A stretch of DNA of 33,726 nucleotides from Okeania sp. SIO3I5 (lineage in GTDB: Bacteria > Cyanobacteriota > Cyanobacteriia > Cyanobacteriales > Microcoleaceae): positions 1 to 33,726 of the forward strand of contig NZ_JAAHHT010000088.1 in the NCBI RefSeq assembly GCF_010672085.1. The letters run 5' to 3'. The notes under the pieces were generated by a model. That model had not been told where the DNA came from, ran no database searches, and saw only the letters and a list, made by a program, of their open reading frames with translations. A program made the position numbers and the translations under genes. Each line of letters starts with the position of its first letter. The stretch's first letter is position 1. Below, piece by piece: positions 17,420 through 27,572 of this stretch.

Positions 17420-17806
17420 TCAATTTGAATCATTTTGAATTACCCAATTCCATAAAGGATGAGTTCGTCCTTGATGCTTAATCTGTCGTACTTGTTGTTC
17501 TAAACGCTTTTTTTCTTCTGGAGATATACCCCAAAGAATATTTCTACTTTGCCAAACTAAAATAGCAGTAGTAGTACCAAGACACAAACTTAAACCAAGG
17601 GTAGGTAGTCTATTATAAGCCAGAGCATAACGTACAGAAACCCAAGTAAAATGCTCTACCCACAAATAAATTTCTCTCCGTAAACTCAAGATACTTAAAG
17701 AACCAACACTACTCCAGAGCAACACAACTATTAACCACTTACAATAGACTATTAGTCTGTAAAGTCTTTCTACTTGGATTTGTAAAACTGGCTCATCTTT
17801 ACACAT
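17420..17806 (-). CDS. Small two-helix membrane protein, conserved-hypothetical type
   Basis: The 128-residue protein has two hydrophobic segments, at about 18-42 (LIVYCKWLIVVLLW and onward) and 66-87 (LPTLGLSLCLGTTTAILVW). A charged C-terminal tail, SPEEKKRLEQQVRQIKHQG, follows. The tail pattern and balanced composition look like a real protein, and I believe similar small proteins occur across cyanobacteria. No function can be given. It is isolated, with repeat-rich DNA on both sides. Confidence 0.7.
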   Translation of the reverse strand: MCKDEPVLQIQVERLYRLIVYCKWLIVVLLWSSVGSLSILSLRREIYLWVEHFTWVSVRYALAYNRLPTLGLSLCLGTTTAILVWQSRNILWGISPEEKKRLEQQVRQIKHQGRTHPLWNWVIQNDSN

Positions 17807-18004
17807 TTTTAGGATGTTGAAAGAATAAGAAATAAGAAAAAAGAAATATAAGATTTTTTTCTATACTAAAGTAACAGTATAAGTTCCTCTAAATTTTTTT
17901 TTAGTAAAAGTCAGTAAAAGTATAAGAGCTAATTTATAAACTTAAGATCATAGGGATTTTAAAACTGATAGACTACAGAAAAAATATAAATATGCTTCAA
18001 CAAT

Positions 18005-18126
18005 GAATAATTAATAATTAATAATTAATAATTATTAATTAATTATTACCTCTTCTTTTCAAGGAGAGGATTGACTAATCATGAAAATTTTTATTTATTA
18101 TCCCTTTAAAAGAGGAGGCTTTAAAC
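18005..18126 (-). repeat. Dispersed two-hairpin repeat, family A copy 3, plus TTAATAA satellite
   Basis: An inverted copy. On the minus strand it opens with GGTTTAAAGCCTCCTCTTTT at 18126 and reaches GTCAATCCTCTCCTTGAAAA and GAGGTAATAATT near 18047. It then runs into TTAATAA heptamers (18005-18034). The order of parts is the same as in copies 1, 2 and 5. Confidence 0.8.
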
Positions 18127-18179
18127 CAAAATTTTTTGGTAAAGAGTGAAAAATTTACCGAATAATTATTAATTATTTA

Positions 18180-18295
18180 GGTTAAAAGGCTCCCCTTTCA
18201 AGAGGAAAAAAAGAAATAATATTTCCTTGATTTCCTTGTATTCTATTATGTTTCAGTTTTAACCAGAGGTAATTATCAATTATCCATTATCCATT
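18180..18295 (+). repeat. Dispersed two-hairpin repeat, family A copy 4 (diverged), plus ATTATCC satellite
   Basis: Opens with GGTTAAAAGGCTCCCCTTT, has a longer altered centre, and ends AACCAGAGGTAATTATC with a short ATTATCC run (about 18279-18295). It is the most diverged copy but keeps the satellite at the same end. Confidence 0.65.
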
Positions 18296-18526
18296 AATAA
18301 AAGACCTGATCATTGCGGTCTATATTAAATTAATGAAAACTGCTATAAGAGCTTGAGTTTTTTGCTAGATTTAGGTTTAGCAACTTTTAGTTTATTTACT
18401 AGAAAAATTATTCATGACAGCAAGAATAAATAAGCGTTTTCCTGCGGAATATTTCATAAAAAGTTCAGTTTACTGATTAGCTCTAAAAATTTAAAAGTTC
18501 TAATTTTCTCTAGTTATCAGTTATAT

Positions 18527-19513
18527 CTAAACAGTATTTTCTTGACCTTCTATTAATTGTGAATTTTCTTCTAAGGGGTTGGGGATAGATTCACCAATTC
18601 GCTCGCGCCACCAAGCTAAAAGTGTACTAGCAATAAATATACTAGAGTAAGAACCTGCCACAAAACCAATAATTAAAGCCAAAGCCAAATATTTTAAAGT
18701 TTCTCCACCAAATATCAGAATACCAACTAACGGTAATAAAGTAGTCACAGTTGTATTAATTGACCGTGTTAAAGTTTGATTAACAGCATCATCAACTATC
18801 CGATTAATTGATTCTCCTGGGTAGCGCTTAATTACTTCTCTAACTCGGTCATAAATTACAACCGTATCATTAACAGAAAATCCAATAATAGTTAGTAAAG
18901 CAACTAAAAATAAACTGTCTACTTCTACACCAGCTATTAAACCAAGAATTGAGAAAATGCCAACCGTAACTAATATGTCATGGAAGAGGGCAACAAAAGC
19001 AAATACGGCATAGTCTAACTGAAACCTAAAAGTCAGATATACAGTAATACCAAAAAAAGCAACCAGTAACGCTGATAGTCCAGAGGTAAAAATTCGTCGT
19101 CCTAAAGTAGGACCAACTGTATCAATTTGAGTAGAGTCTGGGTCAAATTTGCCAAATTCTGTACTTAAAGCTGTGATTAACTGAGTCCGAGTATCAACAT
19201 CTAAAGTTTTTGTCCGTATGTCAAGAGCTTGTTTCTCTTCTCCGACAATTTGAATACTGGTATTGCCTAAATCTTGATTGCTTGTTATTTCTCTTACAGC
19301 ACCAACTGTAATAGCTTTATTGCAGTTGTTGGGTATTGTGCAATCTAATTCTAGTTGTAACCGAGTACCGCCAACAAAATCTAAACTTGGACGTAAAGGC
19401 GCACCAATATTTGGCCGAGTCCAAGAAATAGCCATAGCAATTAAACCACTAAGTATGATAGACCCGGAAATTGTCCACCAAAGCGATCGCTGTTTAATAA
19501 CACTTATTTTCAT
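18527..19513 (-). CDS. secF: Protein translocase subunit SecF
   Basis: SecF pairs with SecD in the inner membrane and uses the proton gradient to help pull proteins through SecYEG. The 328-residue protein has a first transmembrane helix at about 10-30 and a periplasmic segment with [12 protein letters not shown]. Five further helices follow, with the family motif [16 protein letters not shown]. Length and order are normal for a cyanobacterial SecF. In most cyanobacteria secD and secF are adjacent; here secD ends 1.69 kb upstream and a tandem repeat fills the gap. Co-transcription is therefore uncertain, and secF may have its own promoter. Confidence 0.95.
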   Translation of the reverse strand: MKISVIKQRSLWWTISGSIILSGLIAMAISWTRPNIGAPLRPSLDFVGGTRLQLELDCTIPNNCNKAITVGAVREITSNQDLGNTSIQIVGEEKQALDIRTKTLDVDTRTQLITALSTEFGKFDPDSTQIDTVGPTLGRRIFTSGLSALLVAFFGITVYLTFRFQLDYAVFAFVALFHDILVTVGIFSILGLIAGVEVDSLFLVALLTIIGFSVNDTVVIYDRVREVIKRYPGESINRIVDDAVNQTLTRSINTTVTTLLPLVGILIFGGETLKYLALALIIGFVAGSYSSIFIASTLLAWWRERIGESIPNPLEENSQLIEGQENTV

Positions 19514-19988
19514 TATTTTTTCTAGGATTTGTATGCATTAATTATATTAAGGGCATCTTTATGGAGAATTTGAATACCGTTAAGATGACAGAGAAAAATT
19601 ATAGTCAAACGGTCTTCTTTTAACTCTTTAAATAAATTTAGCTATCAGCTTTTCCTGTGGAATGCTGCACAAACAGCATTTATCTATCAGCTAAAAATTC
19701 AAAGGTTTAATTCCCTGACTATAGCTAAGAAAGAATTGGTTAGAACATCGACTGATGATGGATTTTACACTAGAAAATGTTTTCCCAACTGTTCTGAGTT
19801 AAGTTTTGTCTGCTATATATTTGAAAAAGCGCGTGGTGTCTGTTAATGGGAATCAAAAGTTCTATTATAGAATCTCTAAGGGTATCTTTATACATTTATT
19901 TTCTTTTGTACAATCTGAGCGATCGCGTTTCATGTGCCTAGCAAAGCGGAATGGAGTTCTATCGCTCAGACAACTATATTATTTTTAG
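19514..19988. repeat. Spacer upstream of secF with dispersed repeats
   Basis: A segment from about 19726 to 19800 (GCTAAGAAAGAATTGGTTAG onward) matches 29289-29365 imperfectly. Positions 19914-19970 form a hairpin element: TCTGAGCGAT and ATCGCTCAGA are perfect inverted 10-mers. Its interior (TTTCATGTGCCTAGCAAAGC) recurs inverted near 26784-26830. No gene found. Confidence 0.6.
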
Positions 19989-21010
19989 TTGAATAAAAAA
20001 TCATAACTATGGGCGAGTAACCCCAGTTAAACTTTATAATATCAGAAAAATTGTGAGGATGCAACGGAAAATCCTTTGACCTGCGTTTTTTTCTGGGTGC
20101 TTCAGACAATGAAAATGTTGGTGGTTTTACACGCTAGGAGGGAGGGATGGAAAGATTTAATGATGAGAAATACTTGTTTTTCTGGTAGCTCTCAGACAAT
20201 GAGAATATTTCTAGTATTGCTCCTGGGTAAAATTCCTGAATATTTCATTCTCTCTCAGTATCGAAAATTGGTTGAATAAAAAGTCATGCGCATGGGCGAG
20301 CAACCCCATTTAAACTTTATAATATCAGAAAAATTGTGAGGATGCAACGAAAAATCCTTTGACCTGCGATTTTTTCTGGGTGCTTCAGACAATGAAAATG
20401 TTAGTGGTTTTCCATGCTAGGAGGAATGGATGGAAAGATTTAATGATGGGAAGATGGGAAAAACAAGTATTTACTGGTAGCTCTCAGAGAATGAAAATAT
20501 TTTTAGTATTGCTCCTGGGTAAAATTCCTGAATATTTCATTCTCTCTCAGTATCGAAAATTGGTTGAATAAAAAGTCATGCGCATGGGCGAGTAACCCCA
20601 TTGAAACTTTAGAATATCACAAAAATTGTGAGGATGCAACGGAAAATCCTTTGACCTGCGATTTTTTCTGGGTGCTTCATGCAATGAAAATGTTGGTGGT
20701 TTTACACGCTAGGAGGGAGGGGTGGAAAGATTTAATGATGATCAAAACCAGTATTTCTGAAGCTTCAGACAATGAAAATATTTCTAGTATTGCTCCTGGA
20801 TAAAATTCCTGAATATTTCATTCTCTCTCAGTATCGAAAATTGGTTGAATAAAAAGTCATGTGCATGGGCGAGCAACCCCATCTAAACTTTAGAATATCA
20901 CAAAAATTGTGAGGATGCAACGGAAAATCCTTTGACCTGCGATTTTTTCTGGGTGCTTCAGAGAATGAAAATGTTAATGGTTTTCCACCCTAGGAGGAGT
21001 GGATGGAAAA
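19989..21010. repeat. Tandem array of a ~285-bp unit, 3.6 copies
   Basis: Units start at TTGAATAAAA at 19989, 20272, 20564 and 20845. The first three are 283, 292 and 281 bases long; the fourth stops after about 165 bases. All share GGGCGAG(T/C)AACCCCA, TTGTGAGGATGCAACG and CCTTTGACCTGCG near their start, and copies 1-3 share ATTCCTGAATATTTCATTC near the end. Unit lengths are not all multiples of three, and every frame is interrupted, so it does not encode one repeat protein. The first ~150 bases carry small potential hairpins, e.g. AGGAT/ATCCT. The array lies between secD and secF. Confidence 0.92.
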
Positions 21011-21204
21011 ATCTGATTTTAATCAGAAAAGTAGGGGATTAAGGGAGGATTTTTCAATCTTTTCGGTGTATTGCCTCTATTCTACTCCCGACTCGTAAGT
21101 AAAAAATTTAATCGCGGAAAGATGCCAAATAGCTTCTATCCACCTTGAGAATCTAATACCTAATAACTTAGTGCTAAGTGCTACTTCAAGTAAGATTTTT
21201 GAAG

Positions 21205-22590
21205 TTATTTCAACTCTGGACAAAATAATTCTGTCTTACGGAATTGGGAAAATCCGATCGTCCAAAACATTAAAGTCCGACTACAAGTAAGAGCAGTAAA
21301 CATACTAATTGCTACACCAATTCCCAAAGTTAGGGCAAAACCTTTTACCAAACCAGTTCCTAAGCAGAATAGTGCGATACAAGCAATCAAAGTTGTAACA
21401 TTACCATCTAAAATACTAGAAAAAGCCCGATAAAAGCCAGACTCCACAGAACGATATAAAGTTTTGCCAGCTCGTAACTCTTCCCTTGTCCGTTCAAAAA
21501 TCAAAACATTCGCGTCTACTGCCATACCAATACTCAGGATAAAACCAGCAATTCCTGGCAATGTTAAAGTAACACCGAAGATGGCAAAACTAGCAATGGT
21601 AAATAGGGCATAAATAATTAGAGCTACATCAGCAATTATGCCAGGCAACCAATAGTACCAGACCATAAATACTAACACTAAAATTAAGCCACCAATTCCA
21701 GCATAGACACTACGCTCAATACTATCTTTCCCTAAAGTTGCCCCAACAGTTCGATTTTCAACTATTTCTACAGACACGGGTAAAGCACCACCCCGCAGTT
21801 GTACAGCTAGGTCATTTGCTTGTTCAGGGGTAAATCTACCTTGAATAACTGCATTACCACCAGTAATACCTGTTTCTGCAAATTCAACACTAACAGTAGG
21901 AGCGCTTAATAATTTATCATCTAAGAAAATACCGATACTACGTCCAGTTCCCGCTAAATTTTTGGTCAGTTCCGCAAATTTCTGTCCTCCTTCAGAGGTG
22001 AAGCGCAAAGCTACGTTCCAATTATTAGATCCAGGAGCTTCTGGTTCCGCTAAAGCATCTCTCAAGTCTTGACCTTTAATAGTTGGTTCTTTGAATAGTT
22101 GAGCGATCGCTTGATTTGTTTTTTCGATAGATTCTAAATTTTTATCTATAGCTTCTTGGTCTTCACTATTTTTGAGTAATTCTTGCTCTACTAATAATTG
22201 TCTTTGTACTTGATATTCAATTCTTAACTGTTGTTCGGTACCTTGTAGTTGTTCTCGGAAGTCTAGTTGAGCTGTTCCTCCTAAAACCCGTTCTGCTTGT
22301 TCGGGGTCATTTACTCCTGGCAGTTGGACTAAAATTTGGTCTTGTCCTAAAGATTGGACTACTGATTCTGATACACCTAGAGCATTGACTCTATTTTCTA
22401 CTATTTTTAGGACTCCTTCCATTACACGTTCATCAATGGTAGGAATTTCTTCAGAGGTTTGTAATTGAATAGTTAGTTGTGACCCACCTCTGAGGTCTAA
22501 TCCTAAACGAATCGGAATTTGAGTCAATACTGTAATTGATGCGATAACTAGAACTAAGATTAAAGCTATATAAGAATTTTGTTTACGCAT
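21205..22590 (-). CDS. secD: Protein translocase subunit SecD
   Basis: SecD works with SecF as a proton-driven partner of the SecYEG channel. The 461-residue protein has a first transmembrane helix at residues about 8-25, then IRLGLDLRGGSQLTIQL. A large periplasmic domain follows, with VENRVNALGVSE and VQLPGVNDPEQAERVLG. Five C-terminal helices contain GFILSIGMAVDANVLIFERT, the conserved SecD signature with the key aspartate. Length is normal for the cyanobacterial protein. The preceding gene on the strand is pdhB, 1.1 kb away, and secF lies 1.7 kb downstream; the pdhB-secD-secF order is the usual cyanobacterial one. One HIP1 octamer lies near 22104. Confidence 0.96.
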   Translation of the reverse strand: MRKQNSYIALILVLVIASITVLTQIPIRLGLDLRGGSQLTIQLQTSEEIPTIDERVMEGVLKIVENRVNALGVSESVVQSLGQDQILVQLPGVNDPEQAERVLGGTAQLDFREQLQGTEQQLRIEYQVQRQLLVEQELLKNSEDQEAIDKNLESIEKTNQAIAQLFKEPTIKGQDLRDALAEPEAPGSNNWNVALRFTSEGGQKFAELTKNLAGTGRSIGIFLDDKLLSAPTVSVEFAETGITGGNAVIQGRFTPEQANDLAVQLRGGALPVSVEIVENRTVGATLGKDSIERSVYAGIGGLILVLVFMVWYYWLPGIIADVALIIYALFTIASFAIFGVTLTLPGIAGFILSIGMAVDANVLIFERTREELRAGKTLYRSVESGFYRAFSSILDGNVTTLIACIALFCLGTGLVKGFALTLGIGVAISMFTALTCSRTLMFWTIGFSQFRKTELFCPELK

Positions 22591-23696
22591 GATTTAACTA
22601 GCTAAAAGCAGTATTTAGAGGATTAATATTTTGCTTTTGTTTGTTGGCAATTTTAATTTTTCTGATGTTTTTTGAGAGAACTTCTAAACTCAATACTAAT
22701 GTCTCAGAGAGTATTTGTAAATCAAATAATAAAGTCTTAAATCCTGATGCCTGGTGGGAATGAAAAACCCAAGATAAAAAGGCGTAGATTAATAGTTGAA
22801 TTTAATAGTGAGCTGCTGTGATTCGCCTTGACTCACCCAAACGGAACCTTTGTTATTTTTATAGATAGCTTCTGAGAAAATGTTTAGAAGAAAATGTTTA
22901 GAAATTTAATATATCTGACTTTTTTTCTACTTTGATATTTAAACTAGCAAATAAATATTTTCTGAATCAGATTTTTGAATTTAAATATAGGTCTTTTAAA
23001 ATTACTGAGAGACAGTTTTTTTATTCTTTTCCATTACCTTTTTCCCGAATTACTATAATCTGTAATGGGACTTGCTATAGTTCTTAATTATAGTTTTTTC
23101 ATTATAGTTGTACAGATTAAGTAATCAAAAAATTAGTGGAATTATAGAGAAATAAAAAATCAGATCCGCAAGCTAATTGCTACATATAATCATATTTTAT
23201 TTGTAATATTTTATAGTAATTATTAAATCAGTAGTCAAAATATAAAATCCTCTCAATTGAGCTTAAATATTCTTAAGTCTCTATCAAAATTATTCCTGAT
23301 TTATCTTTCTCAAATAAATACAAATACTACTTAAATAACATTTATATCAACGTAAGCATTCAGCACCTCAGCTATCAGATATGTTTTCTTAACTGATTAT
23401 CACACGCTCAGGAGGAATTAGCCTCCTAGGAGAATTAAAACTTATGCATAACCAAGATACCTTATAACTAACCTTAGTAAGTTTTTATGTTTAAAAGCTG
23501 AATGCTGACATACCAACAAAAATTTACAACTTATTAGAGTAATTAAAAAAGCAGAAATAGGACTGAAGTAAGAAACATTAAATTGAGGATTTGATAGTAA
23601 GGAAGTAAGCAGGAGAAAATAAGAATCAAGAGTTGATTTGACTCAAAAAAATTAATCAACCTTACTTCCTTTTTCCCTCTTACTTCTTCCTTCAAG
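22591..23696. other. Spacer between pdhB and secD
   Basis: AT-rich spacer of 1.1 kb without a visible gene. It contains the GTAAGCATTCAGC-bounded repeat at 23352-23509. Several runs resembling oligo-T and AT stems occur around 22920-23230, but no clear terminator. Confidence 0.5.
23352..23509. repeat. Element with GTAAGCATTCAGC ends, second copy
   Basis: GTAAGCATTCAGC (23352-23364) is inverted at GCTGAATGCTGAC (23497-23509) with one mismatch. It contains an internal GGAGGAATTAGCCTCC stem near 23411. It shares its ends with 8260-8503 but not most of its interior. No coding capacity. Confidence 0.5.
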
Positions 23697-24680
23697 CTAA
23701 ACTTTCATTGCCACCATTTTTTGTACTGCTTCAACAATTTGTTCTGGTTGTACAATTGTTAATCTTTCAAGCGTACCATTATAAGGTGTAGGAATATCTT
23801 GAGAAGACAATCGCAGAACAGGTGCATCTAGTTCATCAAATAATCTTTCATTAATTGAGGCAATTAACTCAGCAGCAATGCCACCTGTTTTCATGCACTC
23901 TTCAACAATAATTACCCGGTGAGTTTTTCTAATAGAAGTACCAATGGTTTCAAAATCCAGGGGTTTGAGGGATATTAGGTCTATTACTTCTGGATCATAA
24001 CCTTGTTTTTCCAAAGTTTTTACTGCTTGGGTAACATGATGTCTCATTCGGGAGTAGGTCAAAATAGTAACATCTTTTCCACTCCGTACTAATTCTGCCT
24101 TATCTAGAGGTAACAAATACTCTTCTTCTGGTAAGTCTTCTTTTAGATTATAAAGAAGGACGTGCTCAAAAAATAAGACCGGATTTTCATCACGGATAGC
24201 TGCCTTAAGTAAACCTTTAGCATTATACGGGGTTGAACAAGCTACTATTTTAAGACCAGGAACAGCTTGAAAATAGGCTTCTAATCTTTGGGAATGCTCT
24301 GCACCCAACTGGCGGCCTACACCACCTGGGCCACGAATCACTAATGGAATTTTGAAATTGCCACCAGAAGTATAGCGTAACATTCCAGCATTATTGGCAA
24401 TTTGGTTGAAGGCCAATAATAAAAAGCCCATATTCATACCTTCAATGATAGGCCGTAATCCAGTCAGAGCTGAACCTATAGCCATTCCTGTAAAGCTATT
24501 TTCTGCAATGGGAGTATCAAGGACACGTAGTTCCCCATATTTTTGATAAAGGTCCTTGGTAACTTTGTAGGAGCCTCCATAATGACCCACATCTTCACCA
24601 AGAACATATACAGTCGGGTCGTGAGCCATTTCTTCATCAATAGCTGCACCGAGAGCGTTAAATAATAAAGTTTGTGCCAT
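23697..24680 (-). CDS. pdhB: Pyruvate dehydrogenase E1 component, beta subunit
   Basis: The 327-residue protein is the beta half of the E1 heterotetramer, which decarboxylates pyruvate with thiamine diphosphate before transfer to E2. The sequence shows the family landmarks: [10 protein letters not shown] near residue 28, [18 protein letters not shown] with the conserved glutamate that activates thiamine, and [15 protein letters not shown]. Further on are [17 protein letters not shown] and the C-terminal transketolase domain with [12 protein letters not shown]. Length is standard. The ATG at 24680 gives [18 protein letters not shown], a typical start. The alpha subunit gene is not in the window, so the subunits are encoded at separate loci, as is usual in cyanobacteria. 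Confidence 0.95.
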   Translation of the reverse strand: MAQTLLFNALGAAIDEEMAHDPTVYVLGEDVGHYGGSYKVTKDLYQKYGELRVLDTPIAENSFTGMAIGSALTGLRPIIEGMNMGFLLLAFNQIANNAGMLRYTSGGNFKIPLVIRGPGGVGRQLGAEHSQRLEAYFQAVPGLKIVACSTPYNAKGLLKAAIRDENPVLFFEHVLLYNLKEDLPEEEYLLPLDKAELVRSGKDVTILTYSRMRHHVTQAVKTLEKQGYDPEVIDLISLKPLDFETIGTSIRKTHRVIIVEECMKTGGIAAELIASINERLFDELDAPVLRLSSQDIPTPYNGTLERLTIVQPEQIVEAVQKMVAMKV

Positions 24681-24730
24681 TTAACAGGTTGATTATTATG
24701 AATTAGGTCTTGTCTTTACCGAAATATTGT

Positions 24731-24859
24731 GGTTTAAAGCCTCCCCTTTTAAGGGGATAATAAATAAAAATTTTCCTGTTCGTCAATCCTCTCCTTGAAA
24801 AGAAGAGGTAATTCTAAATTCTAAATTCTAAATTCTAAATTCTAAATTCTAAATTCTAA
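24731..24859 (+). repeat. Dispersed two-hairpin repeat, family A copy 5, plus ATTCTAA satellite
   Basis: The element at 24731-24813 opens with GGTTTAAAGCCTCCCCTTTT, continues AAGGGGATAATA, and has CGTCAATCCTCTCCTTGAAA and AGAAGAGGTAATT. It is followed directly by seven perfect ATTCTAA heptamers (24811-24859). It lies between the divergently transcribed pdhB and dnaA, so it sits in or near both promoter regions. Confidence 0.85.
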
Positions 24860-25221
24860 ATTCTTGAACCCCTAGGATTTTAGCTCTTAGCTAGTTAAAT
24901 GTTAATATTATCCTTTTGTTGGGCTATCTAAGCATTTTTTTCACTAATTGCACTTTACTTCTATTTTTTATATCATAAAAAGCTATATTTGTCAAACTAA
25001 AATTTAATTACTATAAAAGGAAATATAAATTATATTGTTAACTAAATTTCTCTGGTAGGGGTTGGGTTGTCAAACCCCTAAAGTATAAAAAATTTAACTT
25101 GATATTTTTAGCAGTATTTTGAGCAAGGAATTAACTTGTTTAGTGGTTCTGATAGACAAATTTTTATTGAATAGTTTATAAGTTGAATTGATTTTTGTAC
25201 CAACATAAAAAGAGGTTAGCA

Positions 25222-26592
25222 GTGGAAATTTCTCTTGATAATTTGTGGAACCAAGTCTTAGAAAGGCTGCAATTAAAGTTAAGCAGACCGACTTTTGAAA
25301 CCTGGATTAAAACAGCAAATGCTGAACAATTAGAAAATAATTGTTTAGTAATTTGTACTCCTAATCCTTTTGCTCGAAATTGGTTACAGAAATACTATAT
25401 AAAAACTATTGCTGATGTTGTGCATGATATTCTTGGTTATCCAGTAGAAATTTATTTGACTACTTCTGTAACTGAAAATGGTGAAAAAGACAAATCTGGA
25501 TTTATTTGGTCTGAAAATAAGACAGTAGATATTCCCGGAGAAAATTTATCTATTCCTAAACCTAAACCAGCAAATCTTAATCCTAAATATATGTTTTCTC
25601 GGTTTGTAGTAGGTCCAAATAATCGGATGGCTCATGCAGCTTCTTTAGCAGTGGCGGAATCTCCAGGACAAGAGTTTAATCCTTTATTTTTATGTGGTGG
25701 AGTTGGTTTAGGTAAAACTCATTTAATGCAAGCTATTGGTCATTATCGTTTGGATATTTTTCCTAACTCTCAAATATTTTATGTTTCTACAGAAAAGTTT
25801 ACTAATGATTTGATTGCTGCTATTCGTAAAGATAGTCTGCAAAGTTTTAGAGACCATTATCGAGCTGCAGATGTTTTGTTGGTAGATGATATTCAATTTA
25901 TTGAAGGTAAAGAATATACTCAGGAAGAATTTTTTCATACTTTTAATACTTTGCATGAAGCTGGTAAACAAGTGGTATTAGCTTCGGATAGACCTCCTAA
26001 TCAAATTCCTAGTTTACAAGAGCGTCTTTGTTCTCGGTTTTCTATGGGATTAATTGCTGATATTCAAACTCCCGATCTGGAAACTAGGATGGCAATTTTA
26101 CTGAAAAAGTCTGAGTATGAAAATATGGTTTTGCCTAGGGATGTAATTGAGTATATTGCAACTAGATATCCTTCAAATATTCGGGAGTTGGAGGGTGCTT
26201 TGACAAGGGTTGTTACTTATATTTCTATTTCTGGTTTGCCAATGACTGTGGAGAATATTGCTCCTATTTTAAATCCACAAACGGAAAAGTTGGAGGCATC
26301 ACCAGAGGCGGTTATTAAGGTTGTTTCTGATAATTTTAAAATATCTATTGAGGATTTGAAGGGTAGTTCGAGGAAGCGAGAAATTACTTTGGCAAGACAG
26401 GTTGGGATGTATTTGATGCGACAACATACAGATTTGAGTTTGCCAAAAATTGGAGAGGTTTTTGGAGGAAAAGACCACACTACTGTTTTGTATAGTTGTG
26501 ACAAAATTAGTCAGTTACAAAGTAGTGACTTAAATTTAGCTCAAACAATTCGACAGTTGAGCGATCGGATTAATTTTTCTAGTTATGATTAG
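25222..26592 (+). CDS. dnaA: Chromosomal replication initiator protein DnaA
   Basis: DnaA binds DnaA boxes at oriC and melts the origin using ATP. I choose the GTG at 25222, preceded by AGAGG (25211-25215). It gives [17 protein letters not shown], the normal cyanobacterial N-terminus, and a 456-residue protein. An in-frame TTG at 25195 would add nine atypical residues. Domain I covers about 1-80 and a linker about 80-115. The AAA+ core has Walker [12 protein letters not shown] near 157-167 and Walker [10 protein letters not shown] near 217. The C-terminal DNA-binding domain carries the DnaA signature [15 protein letters not shown] near 416. The nearby boxes and the following dnaN support an origin locus. 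Confidence 0.97.
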   Translation: MEISLDNLWNQVLERLQLKLSRPTFETWIKTANAEQLENNCLVICTPNPFARNWLQKYYIKTIADVVHDILGYPVEIYLTTSVTENGEKDKSGFIWSENKTVDIPGENLSIPKPKPANLNPKYMFSRFVVGPNNRMAHAASLAVAESPGQEFNPLFLCGGVGLGKTHLMQAIGHYRLDIFPNSQIFYVSTEKFTNDLIAAIRKDSLQSFRDHYRAADVLLVDDIQFIEGKEYTQEEFFHTFNTLHEAGKQVVLASDRPPNQIPSLQERLCSRFSMGLIADIQTPDLETRMAILLKKSEYENMVLPRDVIEYIATRYPSNIRELEGALTRVVTYISISGLPMTVENIAPILNPQTEKLEASPEAVIKVVSDNFKISIEDLKGSSRKREITLARQVGMYLMRQHTDLSLPKIGEVFGGKDHTTVLYSCDKISQLQSSDLNLAQTIRQLSDRINFSSYD

Positions 26593-27139
26593 TCTTACTA
26601 AATCTGGTTTATACAAAAGCTTTATTATGAAGGCAAGGTAGATGGCAGATGGGTTAGAAATAAATTTGAAAAAGGTATTTTTGATAATCTGATTTGGTAT
26701 TAGTAGAAATACAGCAAATTTCAGAGAATGTTTGTAAAAAAAAATCTTGATGTAGCTCTCTTCCTATCTACTATAGGAGAACACAGCGATAGAAATCCAT
26801 TCCACTTTGCTATGTATATGAAACGCAATAAAATTCCGCTCTTCTTCGCGATCGTCAAAAATTTTTCACTTTGGAAGGAAAATTTTCTAAATTTCTTGCT
26901 AGAAAAGCTTCCTACCTTTCTTATCTTAATATTTACTTTACAAATAATCTCTCAGATTAATGTGGTACAACTGACAGGGTAAATATTTTTTGCTTTTTCA
27001 AAATCCTAATTCCGATCTTCCCTACTCTCTACTTCCTAAAATAATGAATACATATACCTCATAACTTCAGAAATTGCTGTAAGAATGAGGGTAGTCCTGC
27101 TCGCGTAATGGCGAAGATACATAAGTTTTGTAATTTCTT

Positions 27140-27173
27140 CCCACACCTCCCACACCTCCCACACCTCCCACAC
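27140..27173. repeat. 9-bp tandem repeat, CCCACACCT
   Basis: Three CCCACACCT units and a partial fourth. The strand is strongly purine/pyrimidine-biased, and the tract lies about 170 bases from the DnaA-box cluster. Confidence 0.9.
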
Positions 27174-27345
27174 TCTCTCTACCATTACTATGCACCACTA
27201 CCAGAATGAGAAGATTAGAGGACTAGAGAACAAAAAATGGGCCTTATTGGGATAAAGATATTAAGTTTTGATTTGCAAAAACTGTTTTGCCCTGGGAAAA
27301 TTTGAGGTACTGATAACTGATAATTGAAATGACCCATAAATAGAT

Positions 27346-27429
27346 TTTTCCACAGGTTTTCCACAGGGTCTTTATTGATAAAATCATTGATATAGTAAAG
27401 ATTTTTTGAAGTTTTCCACATTTTCCACA
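27346..27429. promoter_or_regulatory. oriC: Cluster of four DnaA boxes (oriC core)
   Basis: Four identical TTTTCCACA nonamers on the plus strand lie at 27346-27354, 27357-27365, 27412-27420 and 27421-27429. They form two close pairs separated by an AT-rich 46-base segment. TTTTCCACA is the usual cyanobacterial DnaA box. The position between dnaA and dnaN fits an origin. The AT-rich segment between the pairs, or the stretch at 27430-27460, could serve as the unwinding element; that part is inference. Confidence 0.85.
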
Positions 27430-27572
27430 GATATTAACTTGAGATTTTATTACTGATATTTTACTCCCATTTGAGAGGTCTAGATTGCTAAAGTTAAGAA
27501 TGTTAGGATTTCAGTTTGAGGTAAGTTTTGTTCAAAAAACCTCCAGTTCATCATATAAATAACTAAACTCCA

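Larger units (their letters stand above)
17807..18526. other. Repeat-rich spacer between the small membrane protein and secF
   Basis: Carries two family A elements, in opposite orientations, with their satellites (listed separately). No gene seen. No clear terminator for secF, which ends at 18527. Confidence 0.6.
26593..27572. other. dnaA-dnaN intergenic region, probable oriC
   Basis: A spacer of about 980 bases between dnaA and dnaN. The DnaA-box cluster lies near its right end (27346-27429). The left part contains an inverted relative of the 19914-19970 hairpin repeat (about 26784-26830), and there is a CCCACACCT tandem (27140-27173). An 84-codon frame at 26728-26982 is read through this repeat and is not judged to be a gene. 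Confidence 0.75.

Noticed and set aside
19806-19988. 60-codon frame upstream of secF
   Set aside because: It reads through the 19914-19970 hairpin repeat and has no protein-like features.
20076-20803. Short open frames of 67-79 codons repeated in the secD-secF gap
   Set aside because: They are the same stretch of the tandem repeat read three times. Unit lengths differ and every frame is broken, so they are not taken as genes.
19989-21010. Diversity-generating retroelement template repeats
   Set aside because: No reverse transcriptase gene and no variable gene copy with adenine-specific changes is in the window.
26728-26982. 84-codon frame between dnaA and dnaN
   Set aside because: It runs through a copy of a dispersed hairpin repeat inside the probable origin region and has no family resemblance.
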